Shown here piece by piece: positions 20,546-33,574 of a stretch of DNA of 64,000 nt. Origin of the DNA: Paraescarpia echinospica (taxonomy: Eukaryota > Annelida > Polychaeta > Sabellida > Siboglinidae); NCBI GenBank assembly GCA_020002185.1, contig CM034534.1:10183492-10247491 (forward strand). The letters are read 5' to 3'. The notes beneath the pieces were generated by a model. It was given only the letters and a program-made list of their open reading frames with translations. It had not been told where the DNA came from and did no database searches. Positions within the stretch are counted from its first letter, which is position 1; each line of letters opens with the position of its first letter. A program made the position numbers and the translations under genes.

Positions 20546-23534
20546 CTTCAACCACAAATATAGTCATACTAGTCTTTCTCATAATTATTGTAACAAAGAG
20601 GTTAACGGTATTTATAAACCATTTCACATCCAGTTTGTTAAACTGACTGTTCAAACACAATGATCTAAACATCAATTAATTTTAATCAATTTCCAAACCC
20701 TATTTCAGTTGCAGGACAGAAATAAATGGTCCCGTCCCGTTCATCTTAGTTATTTATAGCTTCCATTAGGAAAATTGGAATTGTTTATTAAATACGTATG
20801 TACCCGGTATAGTTTCTTCTATACCATTTACCATGATTTAGGGCATCCAGTTACTGGACTCAGATTTAACGTGCAAATGTAAATTATATAACCTCTACAT
20901 CACCAGGAAACTAGGCATGACAGCATTAACAGGGACTTGTAAATCTTCACCAGAGTGACAAACCACAAAGACTATACCTTGAGTAGAAATGCAATTTTCT
21001 GTAAAAAAAAAGCATGTACTTTTGAGGCGGTAGCTGTAAGCATAATAGGTGGTGCTCTTTCTGTCCTCCATGTCATGTGGCAGTTGATTACAGGTCGACC
21101 ATGAGACATCAGGTGACAACTGAACACACATATGGGCCACAGACAGGAAATGCCAGGCACCGAACACATGTTCCCCATGACATTTTTCACACACTTGACT
21201 CTGTAAGTTGCATTTGTCTGCTGCCCCCACATGTTTACCCTATGGTTTACCCACCTGCCTCTGGCAACATGCCATCTACTACAAGACAACAACTACCCAG
21301 GGGGCATTGTTCATGAGCCCCCATTATGAACATGAGGCAGCTTAAACGGATTCCCACTTTCCACAACTGCCTATGCCTTTCCACTCACTCAGCTATGGTT
21401 TATTACATTACGGTTGACTGGATCCAGTCACGGTTGACTGGTTTCCATGTACACCTGTAACGGCTGTTTGTGCCATGTTTATCTGTATTATAAAACACAG
21501 TGTCAGTCTGTGTCATTTGTATGTATGTTTAAGGATACATCAGTTAGTTTTGTATGTATGGAACTGAACTTTTGTGGGCATGCCAGTGGACGAGCGTGAT
21601 TCATAGATTTAGTTTTTTTTTATTTCACCCGGGGGCTCAGTGGGGGTAAGCATGTACAAAGTTAGACCCTGGCATTATATGGTATCTATGGGTATCAAAT
21701 CATCTCTTTGATCTAGTGGCGGTTTTAACCAGAAATAGATGTTTTATCTCGCCGTGCAATGCTGGGCTAAAGTAGCTTGTTTAGAAATAAAAACATAATA
21801 CCAGGAGTTAGAAATTCGAGGTGACACTGTATTTGTCTGGTCTGATTCAGGCTCACTCAATACGTGTCACTGTTGAACGCACATCACTGCTACTAGCTTC
21901 TCTGTCTTTCAAATAGGTAGCACAATTCATGAGACACAATTAATATTTCATTGCAATCAATTATGTAGAACAGACGGTCAAATGCAAGGCAGATCTGTCA
22001 GAATTATGAGGTGGTGGTTATACTGCAGGTGCAGAATTTGTTAAGTGTTGGGTTTAGCTTTTTATATACATTGACCACTAAAGAATGAGTGGGAAAATGT
22101 GACAAAAAAGCCTGGAAAACAGAAGCGGGTAGAAGAGGGAGACCAAGACTGAGACGGAAATAAAGCATAAGACAAGACATTAGGAGGGCAGGTCAAGGAT
22201 GGAGGATCATTGCAGAAGACAATAGGAAATGGAGAGTACCCGGTATTAGTAAGCATAGCAGCACCCCACCCGGCAAGGGTGTAAGGGGAAGAAGATATGT
22301 CAACCACTACACATGCACTACACAACACATCCATGTCCACGCCTGCAAATTACACCAATTTGACTGGACGATTAACATGTCCTTCCTGATACCCCCCTTA
22401 CAATGACACCAGACAGCTGTCAATGTTGACATACCAGACAGGCTGCTACCCACAATGCAGTAGTAACCCCCTCCCCTCCCACTCCATTGGCAGCATGCAC
22501 TCAACATCAACCAGATCATGTTTCCTGGACACATCAAACAGCTTGTGTCAGCTTAATAATGTCTGAGAGACATGCACCCCCATTCAGCCAACCACCCCAC
22601 ACTCCCCATTAACGCCCCTAATAGGTAGACTGACCATTACTCTGCTTCTGGAGGGACACACTTTGTACCCCAACCAGAACATTAACTCTCCAGAGGTATG
22701 TGTTAAGTTGACCGACTGGGCCAATGCAGCTCTTTATGAAACAATCCAAACAAAATAAAATGTCTACTGAAAATAGGATGGGGTTATAATGTCCTTAACA
22801 GCAAGATGGTCATATCAGTGCAATTAATTCTGTACTGTCAAGGATATGCTTTGGCATTGTTCTAGTGTGACCCTAATTGCGAGGTGGCTGTATTAGTGAG
22901 ATGACCATAAAGCAAGGTTTGACTAGGTGCAACAAAAAACATTACATTAATAACATGCAGGCACAACTTTTGACGTATTTACTTGTAATATCACATTACC
23001 CTTGTCAGAAAGCTTATCTTTATGATTTGAATGAACATGATGCTGTGAGAATCAATCAAACTTTGAACTGACAATCTAACTTGTAAGTATCAAACTCCTG
23101 TACATGTGCCCAGCATAGTCTATGTGAAGTGGTCTCTAATGAGTAAGTGCCCAGCCCACTTAGATAACTTACATTCCCACAGGGAGGGAGGCTGCATTCC
23201 TCCAGTGCAGGGAAGGGGAGCTGCGGCCACCAAGGTAGGGAGGGAAACCACAACCAAATAATGGGGATAGACCAGCATTTAATTTCCAGGTTCACATTCA
23301 CAAAATGGGACAACGTTTCTCGGAATTCTAGAGCTCTACTGAATGTACTCAGTGTATGAAATTAGCAAAAATGAACTGGCCCAGATTTTTTTGAACTGGC
23401 CCAGATCAATTTTGAACCAACCCTGCTGAATTTAAACCACTTCGAAATATTTCCATTTTTCCGTATATTTAATCGCATACGTGAATGTCTATCATTTGAA
23501 TTTTACATGTAAGTACATAAGATATTAAACAGTA
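20546..23534. other. Large intron, part 2
   Basis: No coding exon or recognisable transposon. GC content is locally higher around 21080-21330 and 22380-22620, but no splice-bounded open frame of note is found on either strand. Confidence 0.4.
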
Positions 23535-23780
23535 ATAATTTTAACATTAACTATATGTACACTAACGTAATAGAGCTAAGTTACATTAACATAATATAAC
23601 TTTGCAGTGCATATATATATATATATATATATAATATAACTTTGTAGTGCATATATATATATATAATATAACTTTGCAGTGCATATATATATATATATAT
23701 ATATGCACTGCAAAGTTATATTATGTTAATGTAACTTAGCTCTATTACGTTAGTGTACATATAGTTAATGTTAAAATTAT
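23535..23780. repeat. Perfect 80-bp inverted repeat with AT-rich spacer
   Basis: Bases 23535-23614 and 23701-23780 are exact reverse complements over 80 positions. The 86-bp spacer consists of (AT)n and two further direct copies of the arm end AATATAACTTTGCAGTGC (one with T for C). No coding capacity. The structure would form a long hairpin or cruciform. Confidence 0.97.
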
Positions 23781-26700
23781 ATATATATATATATGCATAA
23801 ATAAATAATTAAAATTAGGCTTTGAAAAATGTACAAACATGTATGTAAGCACACCGTAACAATAAGGTGCAAATTATAAACTAATATTTTTAAATTATCA
23901 AATTAGCCTATAATAATAATAAATATTGTTCCAAATGTATGTCATGATTGTTAAAACATGCATGTATACAGTACATCTTTTTAGGTGTCTCCCGGTATAT
24001 TCACTAGGTGACACCACCAAACTATGTGGCCTTCACCTTGCCGATGTTGGTCACGTTACGAAATACACTTTTGTCACCAGTCAAATTTGGATTCTGACCT
24101 ACAACCGAGACAACTTCCAAACACCATAAAATTCAGTCCAAAGGACACAGCAAAACTATAAAAAATGGCGTCCAGTCTGACTCATGGAAAACTGCACTGC
24201 ATGGCGATGCCAGTGATGTTTAGACTTGGCGTTCACTGGCTTTGCTATTGAATGCAACCGTTCGCATGATAAGAGTTTTGATGAACTATTGTTGAATTTT
24301 TAGCAAAGTTGAGTTTATCGTCTCCTAAAACTGAGTCGGGTCTAAGAATTCTAGACTATGCATCAAATGCAGCTTAGCCATGTCCGCCGAGATAAACTGG
24401 TGGCATTGTGAACCGGCAGTGCCAGGCCGATAACTTGAACATTTTGGTAAATTGAATCAGCATGACGGATTTTGAATTGGCAGCCGCCAATTCAAAGACC
24501 TTAATTTCGAACACTGTGTACTAGTTCTTCTAACTATAATTGAGCTAGGGTATGTGTTGTATTTTAATTAACATATTTTCCTCAACTGAAGCTTTTCTGC
24601 TTATGGCCACATCATACACTATGTATGTAATTTTGATAGGGATGGTGGATATGTCTAAATTGTTTATCCTTGTCTAACGTAGAACATTTTTTAAATTATC
24701 AAAAAATATACATCTTATGTGATAACCAAATGAAACAATTTGTGAATTTGACGAAACAAGAAATTGTTTTCAGCGGTACACCACACACAAATGCCAGCGC
24801 ACTCATTCACACACAAATTGCCACGTACATACAGTCAAAATTAGGTGCAGATTTTATGCGTCCTGAAATGAATATTATTCAGTCATTTCGCGCTTCACTA
24901 ACCATGGCCAATTCCCTGATTCGTGACTGGACGTGTGGCAACAGGGGACCGTTCATTAATTTACTCACAAATAATATGCCACTGATTCTGACATGGTACC
25001 TTCTTCAACAACTTTTGCACCTTCACAGAATTACTTCTGAACGGGGTTGTGGGCATATTTAAGTTAAAAAGTTGATGTATTACAACAGTTATATTGGTCA
25101 GAGATATACATTTCCACTGGAAATGTATGTTATGTCTTTTGTAACATGATGGGAGCATCTCCCATGTTGATCTTTCCTGAGTAAAAAACTGGTATGACTT
25201 CACAAAAATTCTACAGCAAGTCAGTGATGTAACAGGCAACAATTTGTGCCATTGTATTAAAATCTGTGTGGGACTAAAAACGTTGACACAATCACCTCTG
25301 GAAGAACAAAATACGATCTGTCCCCACAATACGGAGCATCCATTCCACCAGACCTAAACAACGGCCAGGGAGCCGCTCCCATCTGCAGACACAAGGGAGC
25401 AGCCCGCAATACCAATCGTCTGCCACTTTGCAGCATCCAGGCATTACTGATACATAATGTATGCTCCACAGAGACTCTCCTAGGCCAAACAAGCTCTCTG
25501 GTCATTGTACTGGCCAATGGCAATGGTCAGGAGAGGTTGTATTTACGACAGTAACAACCAAGGATCTCCTTCAACCAACACTTAGCTCTCAAGGATGTTA
25601 GCTCCTACACTATTCCGTACTCATTCTATTAAGCATACAATATGCTTAAGTTCCAATAAGCGTACAAGGGTGTCAATTCATTTTCTTTGGCTCCTCCTTT
25701 TCCTGGGTAAAACCATCTTGGCAGATGTGACAGGCCATTGTTTATGCATCCACATATAACAGCAATTTTAACGATACCAGAGCATAGTAAAGTCTGATAA
25801 TTATGTAGGTGGACCATTTGATATTTTGTTCATCACCGAGCTTTGAACCTATTGTTCACATTGGTAGAAATTAAATTACAGTGACGGATTCAACAGTCAA
25901 GGTTGGCATTAGAGATCACTGTCACTGTGTTAGACGCTACTAAAAAGGGGGGTGCATCTTAATTACGGCATGTAGGGCAATAGAACAAATATGGTAGATA
26001 TATGGCGAAGATGGGTGGGGCATGCAGAGAGGCAACTGGTGAACCATTAGAACAATGCAATTTCAACACAGAAAGTGAAAGTGAAAGAGGCACACCTATG
26101 ATGGTTAAAACTGCAGTACTGGGATGGTGTACATAGCATTGATTATCAACCAGCTTACACCCACCCGTGGACTGACAAACCAAGGGCACTGATGATTGTC
26201 ATTACCATATTTTTATCTTAAACTCGTTCTTGCTGACCATGTCATTTCTGCTGTAGACATACCAATTACAGCACTGCTGACAGCGATAATAATTTCCCCG
26301 ATAAATCAAACACCTTGCGACCACTCGTGAATGAAAACCATTCAATTTAACCACTAAAAACACTCAAAAGTTTCAATCCATGTCTGATGTACGAAGCCTG
26401 TTGTACAACACTAAAACATATTTGCAGTCATCTAAATCACCGTGAGATATCTAGATGTAGGATCTATTTCTTACTGATACAAAGTCAAATTTTCAGACCA
26501 CGCAGACAGGACCTGTACAATCTATGGTGATAACTGCTGCATCTGAAAACATCCCACCAAGGTCCTTCCTGAAGAAGAAGAAGAAGAATTTGTTTTATTT
26601 GACCCAGACATTTCAAATAATTCATACAATACATCCATGTCAAAAAAATTAAATAATACAAATATATAACCTTATAGCAAACATTGCATAATGTATGATA

Positions 26701-29193
26701 AATAACAAAAAGTAGGGTCAGGAGACTTCTCTAAGACTATGGTAGTCGCTATCGAGGAGCCACCTGAATGATGTTTGTTTGCAATGGGAGAGGTGACAGT
26801 TTGCCATTCAGAGACAATCACATGCCAAGTGACACAATGCAACGCTGTCATTCATTGCCCTGTTCTTTATCTTCCCCTGCTATAAACATCTGGTAGTAGA
26901 GACCAGGCTTTTAGTGTCTCATCCAAAAACACACAAATTCGGGTGAACAACGTTGTTGTTGAAGTTTCACAATGACAGTGCCATAATGACTGGATGTATC
27001 CGGACGCCGTATGTTTGTGAACACCCTAAACATGTACAACATTAATTATTTTGTGTACCTTTTTGTGTACCCAATTACTAGTGACTTGAACTTCTCACCA
27101 ATGATGTTACAAAGCTGTTATTAGCACATGTAGTGGTGGTCAAATGAGACACAACATCATGATTTGTTCATGGTTGGAACATACAATATAGCACTGCGAC
27201 TATCAAGAAGACATGAAACATGCGATCATCCAGGGTTTTCAAACTACACTAAGGCCTTTATATTTTTTAACTTATGCACACATGCAGCAGTTATTCTGCA
27301 CAGTCATCTCTTTATGTAGACATCATAACAATACAATGAATATGCCCGGAGTTTAACACCATCCATACCCCGAGGCAGTACAATACAATTTAAGACCTAT
27401 TGTGTTTCAACATGGTTCTTTGAATCCAATACTACTAGGACGTTCTGCTTATGTTCAGGGTAATGACATCTACTATAATAATTGAATAATACAACTTTAA
27501 CAGCTGTTTCATTCCAGATAACCGTGTGGACAGATAATGGATTGGCAAGTGTTCATCTAATAGGGAAGAAATCCAATCACATATTTGATATACATCTGTA
27601 CTTGGTAGTTTTGCTTTTTTGCAAAATGAATTTTAAACAAGTGAAAAATTAATTGAGGGGGCACCTTTAACACCAGAACAGCCATCGAGTGGAATTTTAA
27701 GAATGTCAACTCTGTCAGAGGTTTATCCACATCACTGCTCAGTTCACACAAGTCAGGGTCCATAGTCTCCATTACAGTGGACAGACATTAACACAGTGCT
27801 CAGTACTGTTGACCACAAACACCGCCTTTATCTGGCCGAGAAGAAATATGGCTTAGTGACATCTTGACTAGTGGCCTCTTCACTTTAGTGACATCTTGAC
27901 CAGTGGTCATCGGGAGCCATGCAGATCACAACAAGCTGAAGGTCATATTTGCACTATAAATGAAATATTGCCAACAACCTGCACCAAGTGTCCAGGGAAT
28001 CGTTACACCAGCATCCGGAATGAGCAGTGGATGCCACTGGGACTCGCTTGATTAAATCCTGGCACAAATTGATTAAATCCTAATATTATTTTATCACGGA
28101 CTACGACCACACTGCATAAGCTGTGAGCGGGGTGGTTCGAGGCAAACCTGTAAAACAACGGCACTTCAGAGGAAATAAGGAAGCTGCCTCTATCCACACA
28201 CTGTTACAGAAACCTGCAGAGTCAGCAACGACATTGCTGTCATATGTGTACTCTGCCTGCATAGCGCCTCTCAAATACCCAACCAGGAAACAGCTCCAAC
28301 CATTGAAGGGAGCTCGATCCAGTGGATTAGACATAATAGAGACCACCACTCTGTGAGTTCACTACAGGTTACACATTTTATCCCTGTGTGGGATCGTTTA
28401 CGTCCCCTGGCATAGCCACCAGCTAAACGGGACCAACAGTATTTACTGTCTCTTCTGAAAGACACAGACAAAGTGGGGTAAATGAAATCGCCCAGGTTAT
28501 GATAAATAGAAGGTGTATTCAAACGCTGATCCACAAAATTGTCCACCTTTCGATAGGACAGAAGATGGACCCCGGTTCTCTCAACGGGCAGTCCAGCATT
28601 CTACACGGAGCTACAGCACCACTGTTGCCTCCCTACATAGATATCAGTCCCATCCTCCGAGTGGAATGAGTGCAGTAGGAACTCAAGTAGAGTAAAAAAT
28701 GGGGATATATATCATGATTTTATGTCCGGTGTGACGGTAGACAACTTGAGTGCCACGTGATTTAGTGTAACCAGCGTTACTCAAAAAGTCAATGATTCCA
28801 GACAATTACGAATAATCCATCTCCAGTATTTTCTAAAGGAGTATCCCTTTAAAAGTTATCCATGACCAATTTAATCAAATATCTAATGGAAAATAAATGC
28901 ATTCTTACATGTAAGGATTCAATGTCACATCAGGTGCATTAATGTCATCTACTGGTACAAAGAGTAAATTTTGAGGTAAGGTACGTTTGTGACAAGTTTA
29001 AAAGTGTCAGGTATGTAATGTGAGAGGACGAATAGTTGTGGTTCTGGTAATACCTGTCCAGTAAATCAGATGACAAATTTCAAATTTTGTAACTTTTCTA
29101 GACCCCCAGTAATATAACATTTAATGATTGCTTGTGGGTATTTAACTGTACTCCCATTTCTTCAGCCAAGGGAAAATGATCGCTGGGATAAAT
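23781..29193. other. Large intron, part 3
   Basis: Mostly unrecognised. (AT)n at 23781-23800 and a (GAA)n run at 26572-26587. A 130-codon plus frame at 24673-25062 has no recognisable motif and no flanking signals. No exon of adducin is expected here because exons 3 and 4 join in phase. Confidence 0.4.
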
Positions 29194-29794
29194 GTACCCT
29201 AAGGCCATGATACCACTGACTGTCCAGTACCCTAAGGCCATGATACCACTGACTGTCCAGTACCCTAAGGCCATGATACCACTGACTGTCCAGTACCCTA
29301 TGGCCATGATACCACTGACTGTCCAGTACCCTATGGCCATGATACCACTGACTGTCCAGTACCATATGGCCATGATACCACTGACTGTCCAGTACCCTAT
29401 GGCCATGATACCACTGACTGTCCAGTACCCTATGGCCATGATACCACTGACTGTCCAGTACCCTATGGCCATGATACCACTGACTGTCCAGTACCCTATG
29501 GCCATGATACCACTGACTGTCCAGTACCATATGGCCATGATACCACTGACTGTCCAGTACCCTAAGGCCATGATACCACTGACTGTCCAGTACCCTATGG
29601 CCATGATACCACTGACTGTCCAGTACCCTAAGGCCATGATACCACTGACTGTCCAGTACCCTAAGGCCATGATACCACTGACTGTCCAGTACCCTAAGGC
29701 CATGATACCACTGACTGTCCAGTACCCTATGGTCATGATACCACTGACTGTCCAGTACCCTATGGCCATGATACCACTGACTGTCCAGTACCCG
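29194..29794. repeat. 33-bp minisatellite, about 18 copies
   Basis: Unit TACCCTATGGCCATGATACC followed by ACTGACTGTCCAG, almost invariant apart from AAG/TAT and CCC/CCA variants that are interspersed rather than blocked. Because the unit is 11 codons with no stop in three frames, it yields long apparent ORFs on both strands. It is intronic, so I treat it as non-coding. Confidence 0.97.
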
Positions 29795-30254
29795 ATACAT
29801 CAGTTATATTATAGATAACATACATGCAGTATTTATTCAGAGCTACTAATCGACCAAATGCTTCGTAACAAAACTCTGAAGGAAATGCAACAGTTGCATT
29901 TACACATTTCCACTTTCAACTACCAACGGATGCTTACAAGCATTTATAACAAGTGTGAATGTCTGTCATTACAACGCCCTGGACACATTTGCCTACATGT
30001 GACCCATCTTAAAAAAATGAGTCACATGTCAGATTTGTTTCAATATTGAGTTATTTATGTACCGTTGGAAAAAGCAATTTCAGCTTTCGTGTGGTGTATC
30101 ATACAGGAAGATATCTCAATTATAACTGAAGTTACGGCTCGCCAAACATGTGTGGGGCTGAAACCTTCAAACCCAGAAAATGGCCTTCAAAGTTTAAGCA
30201 ACATATTTGTTATGTTTCAGGTAATCTACCTTAGTTACCATGGACAAATCTTGC

Positions 30255-30600
30255 AGAAATTTGGACCACTCAGAGATAATGGCATTCTGTTAATATGAAA
30301 ACAAGATCTTTGTAAGAACAAAAATAGCAGTACATTTAATTGTTTGTGTAATTACCACCATTGTTAAGAAAAGCTAAAACTGCAGCACTTTTATACATTA
30401 TGCCTTAGTTAGCGTTGTCATAACTGGATGATATTTGGATCACTTGACGAAAATAGCATCCTCATGACACTACATTCATATACAAACAAAACCTTTGTCA
30501 GAAATAAATTAGCAACAAATTAATTGCTTGTGTAATTACTGATATTGTTAGGAAAAGTTAAAACCAGCAGCTCTTTTATACCATTCTACATTAAGTTTCG
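30255..30600. repeat. Two diverged copies of a roughly 180-bp unit
   Basis: Around 30305-30400 and 30485-30580 the same order recurs: ACAAGATCTTTGTAAGAAC, TTTGTGTAATTAC, ATTGTTAAGAAAAGCTAAAA, GCAGCACTTTTATA, about 80% alike by eye, with TTTGGATCACT before each. Confidence 0.7.
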
Positions 30601-31799
30601 TAGAGGTAATTGTCACTAGTGGGTCAGTCAGAATTTTATTATTTTTTAGTATTAATTTTATATTACTATTATTTTTGTTATAAAAAATTATTCAGATATA
30701 TGAAAACAGAAAACTGTTGGTAATCTTCATAGTAAAAATACAACAGATTGTCATATTTAACAACAGATCAGGTGCAGGTAACGGGTTCCCTGGCCTTGGC
30801 TCCTACCCTACCCTGCTTGCTCAAGTGCAGCAGCAGTAGTTTCTTGTTGCAGCTCATGTTCACCAGACGGTCCATTTATTTTTAGTAAACTAAGCAACAT
30901 GTTCTCACTGACCAACACTTGTAAACATTACTTCTCATTCAGTGGTGATCATTTGACAAGACCCAGCCATTCAGTTGTCACTGCCAGAGAATTAGCAGAC
31001 ATCACACTGACAAGCAGCTTTATTTGATGACGGACACCCCAATATGATCACTGGTAGACAGGCAATTTGTTCTGTCAATGTTGCAACTTGCATGTACACC
31101 TAATGACATGTACACCTAATGACATGCCACGTAGAGAACATGAAATAGATCTTGCAACTTACGCTGGTGCCAGGCTTGACAGTGACTGCAATTGTCTTGT
31201 CAATGATTTCTGTACAAAAACTGATTCACAGTAGCTCTGACTGTCAATATTTTTATGAGACATATAATGTAGAATAATAGAATAATATACAACTAAGACA
31301 ACACTATAGATCCACAACAGGATAGGATAGGATAGGATTGGGGAGAAGACTCTACTCATATATTTCCCCAGGATCACATTTACAAATTTACATTTACAAA
31401 TGGACAATTACATCAAACAACAGATCATTTATTTGGACCGAGTTACAGCGTAAAGTTTTGCCTTTCTGATGCAACAGCTTATTTGTCATGTGCTCTTCCG
31501 CATAAGACGATCCCTCAATTGTAGCAACTGCTCATAGTCACTCTTCTAAATGGGACACGTGCTATATGGGAAGTGTATCCACCCACAGAACAATTAATAA
31601 TTCTCCTATTTCACAGGGCAAGTGAAGCAGACATGTCAGCATGACCTCCCCACCCACCCCCTGTCTGATATAAACAGTCTGCTCATGAGGAATACTTCCC
31701 CCTGCCACGCCCAGTAGGCCTGACCAAGCATGTGACACCACACATGGCACACTAGTGTTTTAACTTATTGCACACTGTCAGGTGAATTAGGTAAGGTGT
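30601..31799. other. Large intron, part 4
   Basis: Nothing recognised except a short GATAG repeat at 31321-31338. Confidence 0.4.
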
Positions 31800-32060
31800 G
31801 AGTGCTTAAGTTTACAAAGTCCAAAATAAAAATACATCAAGCATTACATTGGGGGTGGGGGTTGGTCGTCACTACATACCGCAGTGAAAATAGATTGTTA
31901 CTGTCTAGTGTGTGAAACATATTAACAATTAATGCAAATTGATGCTAATAGCCATTTCAGATGATACAAATCACAAGTAGCTTAACACACACTGGTGGTG
32001 GAAGGGGGAGGGTTTGGACCAATTATATCTAAAGGCACTGTTTTCAACTTGGCAGTTTTA
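31800..32060. mobile_element. MITE-like family copy 4, both ends present
   Basis: Left end TTTACAAAGTCCAAAATAAA with CATTACATTGGGGGTGGGGG, right end in reverse orientation GGTGGTGGAAGGGGGAGGG leading to GCACTGTTTTCAACTTGGCA. The middle has ATGCAAATTGATGCTAATAG as in the 984-1220 copy. The two ends are recognisably inverted relative to one another. Confidence 0.5.
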
Positions 32061-32465
32061 TGGGACCACCCCTATGACAGAGAGAAGGGAACACCTGAAG
32101 CCAGGTGTCACATCACCTGCACAACGTAAGAAAACCTGTCTAATATCCTTCATACAAGCATGTGTCACACATCACGCGGCTTGGAAAGTGGGCTGGGTTT
32201 TATAGAACCATACAACATTAGGAGTGTCTCCTACTCCATTCTTTGCAACTTCCACAAATGGTTCCCCTTTAAACTGACCATTATTCAAACAGCCCAGTGA
32301 CTACTCTTCAAACTGACCACTGTCTCAAACAAACTTTCACTATTCTCATCCAGACAATTGTAATTGACATAACAGAGTGCTTTTCTGAAGAAAGACGCAC
32401 CTAACTAATCACTGGCTTACAAACTGTTTGTGCATCCCCAATACTGTAACATATTACAGCAGAAC

Positions 32466-32493
32466 TGATGTAACAATGGATGCTATTGGACCA
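32466..32493 (-). repeat. Intronic duplicate of the adducin exon 3 donor end
   Basis: GGTCCAATAGCATCCATTGT then TACATCA repeats the last bases of exon 3 (GGTCCAATAGCATCCACTGT, TATATCAC), 48 bp downstream in the intron. The frame between them is open, so read-through would duplicate WSNSIHCYI. The copy lacks a GT after it. Confidence 0.85.
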
Positions 32494-32511
32494 GCTAGCA
32501 GCAGTACTTAC

Positions 32512-32663
32512 CGTGATATAACAGTGGATGCTATTGGACCATCCGAAGAGGTCGATGAGACGATAGCAGGATGCGAGTTTGCATCGTAGCATCTTCTCGC
32601 CTTTGCAGTAGTTCATTGAATCTACACCACGGATGTCTGCGATTGGTATGACAGGTCCCGCTG
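32512..32663 (-). CDS. ADD1/hts: Adducin exon 3 (start of the aldolase-like head)
   Basis: 152 nt; two leading bases complete Ala with the G of exon 2 and the exon ends on a codon boundary before GTAAGT. Residues about 106-155 include GPVIPIADIRGVDSMNY, KGEKMLRCKLASCYRLIDLF and GWSNSIHCYIT, the first strand/helix block of the class II aldolase/adducin N-terminal domain. The last about 29 bases are repeated, slightly diverged, in the intron 48 bp downstream at 32466-32493; that copy lacks a GT donor. Confidence 0.96.
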
Positions 32664-32981
32664 CTGTAAAACACACCTCGGAGTTAGACTCAGGGGTAGG
32701 GTTGTTGCAACGTTTAATCAATGTATTGAAACACACAGCCTGCGATATGATACATTGGAACCTCATTATTAAGATCACCCATAGGACTGGACAAAAGACA
32801 AAACTGAATAGCGAGGTGACCGTATTAGTGGGACTAATCTCCTATACTTTTGTTTATGGAACAAATTTGGGACTATCCTAGGGTTGACCTTAATTGCAAG
32901 GTGGCTGTATTTCCGAGGTGACTACAAAGTGAGGTTCGACTGTATATCGATACATGATATAGCATATCAATATAGTACTCA

Positions 32982-33574
32982 GGGGTAGAACTACCCACTA
33001 GTCCGCTAGTCCGTACACTAGTAAAGATTATGGCGGACTAGTAAATCCGCCTACCAACTAGTCCGGCTGTCTAGTAAAAATCAGCATGTTGCATGATGCC
33101 ACCATCCGTACCATTGACAAACTAATTCTTTACGTAATGAGGCGACAGTGAAACAGTGCTTTTGATTGGCTGTTGTGTGACATCGAATTCTGAAATGACA
33201 GTTTTGTTTGGTTTAGCGTATCTGGTAGAGGGGTAGGGCTAATGAGTGCAATTGGTGGTCATTTTCAAATGCACGGTTTTCGAATACGGTTTACATCTAC
33301 ATTGCTTTATTAGTCTACGTTTATGCACAATGTATCATTACTTGACTGGGGTTGCAAAACCAGCAGAAAAACGCAAGCTGGAAAAACACTGCAACTGCCC
33401 ACCGAGCCATTCAAGTGCTGAAAACGGCCACCATGGACCGTCTGACGCATTTGTTGCAATTTAAATTTGTGTTGTTTTGATATTTTCAGGACTAGTAAAC
33501 CTTTTGGCGGACTAATAAACTTTTGTCTTTACTAGTCCTGCTGTCCAGTAAAATAAATGCTGAAGTTCTACCCC
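32982..33574. mobile_element. 593-bp inverted-repeat element
   Basis: Terminal GGGGTAGAACT on the left and AGTTCTACCCC on the right are exact inverse. Both subterminal zones are packed with ACTAGTCCG / GGCGGACTAGTAAA motifs in both orientations. The middle has a 72-codon plus frame (33246-33464) with AKPAEKRKLEKHCN but no recognised domain. A target-site duplication is not evident. Likely a non-autonomous DNA transposon; superfamily not assigned. Confidence 0.7.

Noticed and set aside
24673..25062. 130-codon plus-strand ORF
   Set aside because: No recognisable motif, no splice or promoter context, inside the large adducin intron; may be chance.
29098..29818. ORFs above 200 codons on both strands with an 11-residue repeat
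   Set aside because: Products of a 33-bp minisatellite inside the adducin intron; open in three frames, which a selected coding sequence would not need.
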